DNA from: an uncultured Sutterella sp.
GTDB lineage: Bacteria > Pseudomonadota > Gammaproteobacteria > Burkholderiales > Burkholderiaceae_F
Direction: 5' to 3'
DNA length: 64,000 nucleotides
Assembly: GCA_900754475.1 (NCBI GenBank)
Contig: CAAECY010000049.1
Location: 65,293 to 129,292, forward strand
Of the stretch, positions 59,533 to 64,000 are shown in pieces (within the stretch, counting starts at the first letter, position 1; the number at the start of each line of letters is the position of its first letter). The notes under the pieces are model-generated. The model ran no database searches. It had not been told where the DNA came from and worked only from the letters and a program-made list of their open reading frames with translations. The translations under genes and the position numbers were made by a program.

Positions 59533-61008
59533 TTATTTGTCGGTTTTCGCGTCCGATCGGGTTTCGGACTTCGAGGCGTCGGTCTTCTTGGCGGCGCGCT
59601 CTTCGGCGCGGAGCTTTTTCACGACGCTTTGCGGCTGCCCGCGGTACTTGCTCGTAACCACGGGCTTGCCCTTCAGATAGGCCATGGCCTGCTGAAGCTG
59701 CCAGTCCTTTTCGTCGCCGAAAAGGTACATGTAGTCGGGCGCCTTTTCGGCGTTCGTATCGTCGTACGGCAGGTCGTCGGCCAGGTCGCCTTCCTGATTC
59801 TTCAGGTGATGCGCGAGATCGGCCTCGCGGATCTGGAAGGTGGGGTAGTTCCCTTCGGGCGTGTCGTCGACGTAGATGTCGGGGGCGATGCCGCGGGCCT
59901 GAATCGAGCGGCCCGACGGCGTGTAGTAGCGCGCGGTCGTCAGCTTGACGGCCACGGCCTTGTCGCCGAAGCTCATCGGCAGAATGGTCTGCACGGAGCC
60001 CTTGCCGAAGGAGCGGTCGCCCATGAGGGTCGCGCGCTTGTGGTCTTGCAGAGCGCCCGCCACGATTTCGGAGGCCGAGGCGGAGGACGAGTTGATGAGC
60101 ACCACCATCGGCACGGTCTTCACGACGGAGGGCAGCTGCGCGAGCGCCTTGACGGCGTTGCCCGCACGGTAGTCGGACTCGATCGCCTTGAAGGTGTAAT
60201 CGGACTGCGGCGCGCGTCCCTTCGTGGAGACGATGTCCGCGTTGTGCGGCAGGAAGGCCGCGGAAACGCCGATGGCCGCCTGCAGGAGGCCGCCCGGGTC
60301 GTTGCGCAGGTCGAGCACGAGCCCCTTGAGGTTCCCGGACTTTTCGAGTTCGACGAGTCGGGCGGCGAGGTCCTCGGCCGTACGCTCCTGGAACTGCGTG
60401 ATGCGGATGTAGCCGAGGTTGTCGGCGAGCTTCTGCATCTTCACGGATTGGGTTTTGATCACGGCACGTTCGAGGTTGAACGTGATGGGCTTCATTTCAC
60501 CCTTGCGGGCGACCTCGAGACGGATCTTCGTCTTCGGTTCGCCGCGCATCAGCTTGACGGCGTCCGTAAGCGAAAGTTCGGCCGTCGCTTCGCCGTCGAT
60601 GCGGGTGATGATGTCGCCCGCGCGAATGCCGGCACGCGCCGCGGGCGTATCGTCGATCGGGGAAATGACGCGCACGCCCGCGGCATCCTTGGTGACCTCG
60701 ATGCCGAGGCCGCCGAAGGAGCCCTGCGTCGCTTCGTTCATGTCCTTGAACCCGTCGACGTCGAGGTAGCTCGAATGCGGGTCGAGACCGCTCACCATGC
60801 CTTCGACGGCCGACTGCAACAGCTGACGGTCTTCGACTTCGTCGACGTAGTAGTCCTTGACGGCGTTGAAGACGCTCGTGAACTGGCGGATTTCCTGCAG
60901 GGGAAGCGTCGAGCTGTTTTTCTCGGCGTAGGCTTGAATGCCGACGCTCGCGAGAGCGCCCGCGAACATGCCGGCGCAGATAAGAGAAATGGCGCGAAGT
61001 TTGTGCAT
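59533..61008 (-). CDS. ctpA: Carboxy-terminal processing protease (S41, CtpA-like)
   Basis: A 491-residue periplasmic serine protease. A hydrophobic N-terminal segment (AISLICAGMFAGALASVG) is a signal or anchor; the PDZ domain (about 80-165) contains FGGLGIEVTKDAAGV and IRAGDIITRIDGEA; the catalytic Ser is in NSSSASASEIVAGAL and the Lys in DRSFGKGSVQTILPM. The last ~40 residues are Lys/Arg/Glu-rich. The ATG at 61008 begins MHKLRAISL. It is between envC and moeB on the same strand. Confidence 0.93.
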   Translation of the reverse strand: MHKLRAISLICAGMFAGALASVGIQAYAEKNSSTLPLQEIRQFTSVFNAVKDYYVDEVEDRQLLQSAVEGMVSGLDPHSSYLDVDGFKDMNEATQGSFGGLGIEVTKDAAGVRVISPIDDTPAARAGIRAGDIITRIDGEATAELSLTDAVKLMRGEPKTKIRLEVARKGEMKPITFNLERAVIKTQSVKMQKLADNLGYIRITQFQERTAEDLAARLVELEKSGNLKGLVLDLRNDPGGLLQAAIGVSAAFLPHNADIVSTKGRAPQSDYTFKAIESDYRAGNAVKALAQLPSVVKTVPMVVLINSSSASASEIVAGALQDHKRATLMGDRSFGKGSVQTILPMSFGDKAVAVKLTTARYYTPSGRSIQARGIAPDIYVDDTPEGNYPTFQIREADLAHHLKNQEGDLADDLPYDDTNAEKAPDYMYLFGDEKDWQLQQAMAYLKGKPVVTSKYRGQPQSVVKKLRAEERAAKKTDASKSETRSDAKTDK

Positions 61009-61079
61009 GGTGGTTGGGCCCCGCAACGGGGCGCGTAAAGGTTGTGCGGCGCCTTCCGACGGAGGGCGCCCGTGGTCGC

Positions 61080-62666
61080 TTACTTGGCGGAAAGCCAGGG
61101 CGACGGGTCGACGGGCTTGCCGCCGCGGCGAATTTCGAAGTATAAGCCCGGCTCGTCGTCGCCCCCGGAGGCGCCCACGGAGCTAATTGTTTCGCCTTGT
61201 TTGACCCGGTCGCCGACGTTTTTGAAGATGGATTCGTTGTTGGCGTAGACCGAGAGGTACGTGTTGCCGTGGTCGACGATGACGAGGTTGCCGTAGCCGC
61301 GGAGCCAGTCCGCGAAGACGACGGTCCCCGGCGCGCAGGCGACGACTTCCGCACCTTCGGGGGCGCGGAAGAGCAGGCCCTGCCACCTGGCCGAACCCGT
61401 GCGCTGCGAGCCGAAGCGCGCGACGACCCGGCCGGCGACCGGGCGGGAGAGTTTCCCCTTGAGTTTCGCGAAGTTCGTCCCGGGCGCGGGTTGACGCACG
61501 ACGGGACGCGAATTCTTCTTTTTCGCTTCCTCTTCGGCCTTTTTCTGAGCGGCCGCTTCCGCGGCGCGCTCCGCCGTGAGGCGCTTGTCGATCGAGGCGA
61601 CGAGGCTTCCGAGGCGTGCCTGGTCCTTCGTGAGTTTGTCGATCGCGGCCTGCTGGGAGGCGATTTCTTTCTTCAGCTTGGAGGCGGCGGCCTGTCGGTC
61701 CTTTTTCTCCGAGAGGAGCTCTTTGCGGCTCTTCTCTTCGTCGCGCGCGATGCGGGCGAGTTCGGACTGACGCGACTGCGTTTCGTCGGCCACGCTGCGG
61801 ATTTTTTGGTGCTTCTCTTCGAGCTCGGCGACCGCGCGCGTCTGCGCGCGGGCGAGGTAGCGCAACTGCGCCGCTTCAAGCGTGAGCGTGTTGGGGTTGG
61901 AACCGTCGAGCAGGGTCTGCCAGCTCTCGCGCCGCGAATGGACGTACTGGGCGCGGGCGATCTGCCCGACGAGCGACTCGGCCCGTTGAAGCTCTGCCGA
62001 GACGTTTCGACCGTCGCGCTTCAGGTTTTGCAACTGGCGCTCCACGGTGCGTCGTTCGGTTTTGAGGTCGCGCAGTCGGCGGTTGGCTTCCGAGATGGCC
62101 TGGTCGGCTTTCTGCAGAGCCCGGTCGGCCGCTTCCTGGCGGGCTTCCTTTTCGGAGAGCTCCTTTTGGAGCGCCACGAGACGCTGGTCCACCGAGGCCT
62201 TTTCGCTTTCGGCTTTCGACTTTTCCTTTTCCGTCTGCAGCGACTTGCGTACGGGCGCCTTGGCCGCGCTCGTCGATTTGCGGGCGGCGGACTTTCGGGT
62301 CGTCGACTTGCTCGTCGTGCTCGACTTGCGGGTCGTCTGCTTTTTCTGCGTCGTCGTGCTCTTTTTCGTCGAGGCGGAGGACTTTTTTTGCGTCGTCGTG
62401 CGCTTCCCGGCCGTCTGCGTGTCGGCCGCGGCGACTTGATAGGCCGCGTCAAGCCGCGGAGTCGCGGCGGGCAACGCCGGGCTCGGGCCCGTCATGAGCG
62501 TGAAACTCAGACCGGCGGCAAGGAGAAGTCGAAAAGAGGTCACGGGGCGCTCGATATCGAAAAGAGTTCGCGGCGCGGCGGGCGGAATCCGCGTCCGCAG
62601 TCCGCGCGGGACGGCTCCGAGCGGGAAGGCTCGGGGGTAAAGAACGTTGAGTTCGTTCCGAGGCAT
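61080..62666 (-). CDS. envC: EnvC-like murein hydrolase activator (degenerate M23 domain)
   Basis: A 528-residue periplasmic protein: signal region, a Ser/Thr/Lys-rich repeat segment (about 85-135), long coiled-coils (about 140-370) and a C-terminal LytM domain (about 425-525). The M23 catalytic residues are mostly replaced: the usual HxGxD and HxH positions read RWQGLLF and LYFEI, so it should activate amidases instead of cutting peptidoglycan. The ATG at 62666 has a strong GGAGGAG, but an internal GTG at 62543 (VTSFRLLLAAGL) would place a classical signal peptide at the start; both are possible. Confidence 0.88.
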   Translation of the reverse strand: MPRNELNVLYPRAFPLGAVPRGLRTRIPPAAPRTLFDIERPVTSFRLLLAAGLSFTLMTGPSPALPAATPRLDAAYQVAAADTQTAGKRTTTQKKSSASTKKSTTTQKKQTTRKSSTTSKSTTRKSAARKSTSAAKAPVRKSLQTEKEKSKAESEKASVDQRLVALQKELSEKEARQEAADRALQKADQAISEANRRLRDLKTERRTVERQLQNLKRDGRNVSAELQRAESLVGQIARAQYVHSRRESWQTLLDGSNPNTLTLEAAQLRYLARAQTRAVAELEEKHQKIRSVADETQSRQSELARIARDEEKSRKELLSEKKDRQAAASKLKKEIASQQAAIDKLTKDQARLGSLVASIDKRLTAERAAEAAAQKKAEEEAKKKNSRPVVRQPAPGTNFAKLKGKLSRPVAGRVVARFGSQRTGSARWQGLLFRAPEGAEVVACAPGTVVFADWLRGYGNLVIVDHGNTYLSVYANNESIFKNVGDRVKQGETISSVGASGGDDEPGLYFEIRRGGKPVDPSPWLSAK

Positions 62667-62674
62667 TTTATAAT
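62647..62674 (+). promoter_or_regulatory. Promoter of the rhodanese-like gene
   Basis: TTGAGT at 62647-62652, a 16-bp spacer and a perfect TATAAT at 62669-62674, overlapping the 5' end of divergent envC. The rhodanese ATG lies 36 bp after the -10. Confidence 0.65.
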
Positions 62675-62709
62675 CTCCTCCTTTCGAACACCAATTTTTG
62701 GGGCAGTCA

Positions 62710-63114
62710 ATGCTTTCCTTTCTTCTCGACAACGTGTTGCTTCTGACCGTGATCGTGCTGACGATCGTCGCGCTGCTTCTTCCCGCTTTCATGCAGCGTC
62801 GTTACGGGCCGCAGATCACGCCCCAGGAAGCCACGAAGCTCATCAACAAAGAGCACGCTCAGGTGATCGACGTGCGCAAGCCCGCCGAATACAAGAAGGG
62901 ACACATTGCGCGCGCCGTCAATATGCCCGTCGATACGATCCAGAACCGTCTCGGCGACCTCTCCCGCGAGCGCCCCGTTCTCCTCGTCGATCGTACGGGG
63001 GGCGATGCGCGCACGGCGGCCCGTCTGCTTCGCGGCGTGGGCTTCACGAAAGTTTACGTGCTCGAAAACGGCATGTTCGCCTGGGCGAAAGAAAACATGC
63101 CGCTCGAAGCTTGA
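62710..63114 (+). CDS. Membrane-anchored rhodanese-like protein lacking the catalytic Cys
   Basis: A 134-residue protein with an N-terminal membrane helix (LLDNVLLLTVIVLTIVALLL) and a single rhodanese domain (about 35-130; VIDVRKPAEYKKGHIARAVNMP). The active-site loop reads LVDRTGGDARTAARLL: where the sulfur-carrying Cys should be there is Asp, so sulfurtransferase activity is not expected. In Burkholderiales a similar gene lies before grxC and secB; here grxC is missing and secB follows after 131 bp. Confidence 0.85.
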   Translation: MLSFLLDNVLLLTVIVLTIVALLLPAFMQRRYGPQITPQEATKLINKEHAQVIDVRKPAEYKKGHIARAVNMPVDTIQNRLGDLSRERPVLLVDRTGGDARTAARLLRGVGFTKVYVLENGMFAWAKENMPLEA

Positions 63115-63245
63115 ATTTCGACGAAACCGTCCCCATTTAAGTAAGCAATGCACACTGCGGTTCGCGGGTTCTTTGTCGGAACTCCGAACCCATCCACTTC
63201 CGGCGCTCGGCTTCGTCGACGCCGCAACCACAAAAAGGTGAAATC

Positions 63246-63767
63246 ATGGCCGAAAACGAAAACGCTCAGCCCCAGGAAACGCCGGCTCAGGACGCCGCCC
63301 AGGAAGCCCAGCCCGTCTTCCAGCTTCAGCGCTGCTACCTGAAGGACGCTTCTCTTGAAATGCCGCATGCGCCCGAAATCCTTCTCGAGCCGCAGCAGAG
63401 CGCCCCGCAGGTGGACATCCAGTTCGAAGTGAGCCAGCGCGTTCTCGGCAACGACCTCTTCGACGTGACCGTGCGCGGCACGGTGACGGTGACCGCGGGC
63501 GAAAAGACCGTAATCCTCGTCGAAGGCAAGCAGTCGGGCATCTTCGCGATCCGCGGCATTCCCGCCGACGGCCTGCAGCACGTCACGAACGTGCTCTGCC
63601 CGTCGATGGTCTACCCGTACCTCCGTGCCAACATCGCCGACCTGATGACGCGCGCCAATCTGCCGCCCGTCCACATGCCCGAAGTGAACTTCGAAGTGCT
63701 CTATCAGCAGCGCCTCGCTCAGGCTCAGGCCGAAATGGCCGCCCAGCAGCAGCCCGCCAACAGCTGA
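63246..63767 (+). CDS. secB: Protein-export chaperone SecB
   Basis: A 173-residue chaperone that keeps preproteins unfolded and hands them to SecA. FQLQRCYLKDASLEMPHAPEIL, the IPADGLQHVTNVLCPSMVYPYLR segment and PPVHMPEVNFEVLYQQR are diagnostic. The N-terminal ~20 residues and the Gln/Ala-rich tail are variable. The ATG is preceded by AAGGTGAAATC. Confidence 0.95.
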   Translation: MAENENAQPQETPAQDAAQEAQPVFQLQRCYLKDASLEMPHAPEILLEPQQSAPQVDIQFEVSQRVLGNDLFDVTVRGTVTVTAGEKTVILVEGKQSGIFAIRGIPADGLQHVTNVLCPSMVYPYLRANIADLMTRANLPPVHMPEVNFEVLYQQRLAQAQAEMAAQQQPANS

Positions 63768-63814
63768 GAAGACTGACGTTGCGCGTCGTCGGACGGTCGC
63801 GCTTCAAGTCTGCG

Positions 63815-63845
63815 GGGAGACGGTCTCGAATCGTCTCCCTTTTCT
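63815..63845 (+). terminator. Terminator after secB
   Basis: Stem GGGAGACG/CGTCTCCC followed by TTTTCTTTT, about 50 bp after the stop. Confidence 0.85.
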
Positions 63846-64000
63846 TTTCCTTTTTGCCGCTTTGCCGCGGGGCTCTCGCGGCGCCGTAGGGCGCTTTCTC
63901 CCTCTTTGGTAGCGTTCAGGGCGAACGCATAAGGATGCTAGCCCTGTAGCATACAAATCTATTTTTATAGATATTTCAACACCTATTCGGATATTTATGG
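63846..64000. other. AT-rich right edge without a recognisable gene
   Basis: Base composition falls clearly to AT-rich from about 63900. A palindrome ATCTAT-TTTT-ATAGAT lies near 63957-63972. No gene or known element can be supported; the feature may continue beyond the window. Confidence 0.4.

Noticed and set aside
61080..62666. Active M23 endopeptidase
   Set aside because: The metal-binding His/Asp positions are replaced, so the protein fits an EnvC-type activator better.
1..64000. CRISPR arrays, tRNA or rRNA genes
   Set aside because: No regularly spaced repeats, no cloverleaf with conserved T-loop and acceptor, and no rRNA-like stretch were found by reading both strands.

Overview
The window is a gene-dense, GC-rich bacterial chromosome segment with about 52 protein genes on both strands and no rRNA or tRNA that I could find. 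Several gene neighbourhoods are those of Burkholderiales: rsmB-DUF4390-ntrY-ntrX, metK next to two lipid A acyltransferases and dapF, CobW GTPase next to dksA, ctpA-moeB near secB, and a SAH riboswitch on ahcY. A periplasm-type [FeFe] hydrogenase with its maturases points to an anaerobic or microaerophilic member. The best guess is a gut betaproteobacterium of the Sutterellaceae type. This is an inference from gene content, not a taxonomic test.

Layout. 1-5.3 kb: ntrX (only its first codons), ntrY, a DUF4390 gene, rsmB and fmt, all leftward. 5.4-10.7 kb: an alpha/beta hydrolase, def, a degenerate dprA-like gene and topB. 10.7-11.2 kb: a short inverted-repeat-bounded element flanked by two copies of one terminator. 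11.2-22.3 kb: a CNNM/CorC protein, an AapJQM-type amino-acid transporter without its ATPase gene, a DUF1857-like gene, tex, uraA-like and prfC. 22.3-27.2 kb: hydA-hydB-cytochrome b-hydF-hydE, a periplasmic, probably quinone-linked [FeFe] hydrogenase and two of its three maturases. 27.8-43.3 kb: a HemN-like radical SAM gene, an acyl-CoA ligase, an ABC-F ATPase, an LpoA-like lipoprotein divergent from rsmI, ppk2, a cluster of three parS-like centromere sites, a CBS protein, ttcA, folB, a DUF2905 gene, cca and a large lytic transglycosylase. 43.3-52.9 kb: fau, ahcY with riboswitch, trpS, a complete ISAs1-family insertion sequence, metK, two LpxL-family genes and dapF. 53-63.8 kb: rlmI-like, CobW GTPase, dksA, a HAD phosphatase, sppA, a MoeB/ThiF protein, ctpA, envC, a rhodanese-like protein and secB. 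The last ~100 bases turn AT-rich and hold no gene I can support.

The most unusual structure is the pair of related loci at 10.73-11.16 kb and 36.9-37.33 kb. Each carries a 137-bp repeat (126/137 identical, containing a 33-nt hairpin), and each is framed by a direct duplication of the neighbouring native sequence: a terminator in the first case, and the last codons of ppk2 plus a parS site in the second. The second event appears to have created an additional parS site. Other points worth following are the hydrogenase (altered H-cluster motif, separate Tat-carrying small subunit, cytochrome b anchor), a DprA homologue without its DNA-binding signature, and an amino-acid ABC operon lacking an ATPase.
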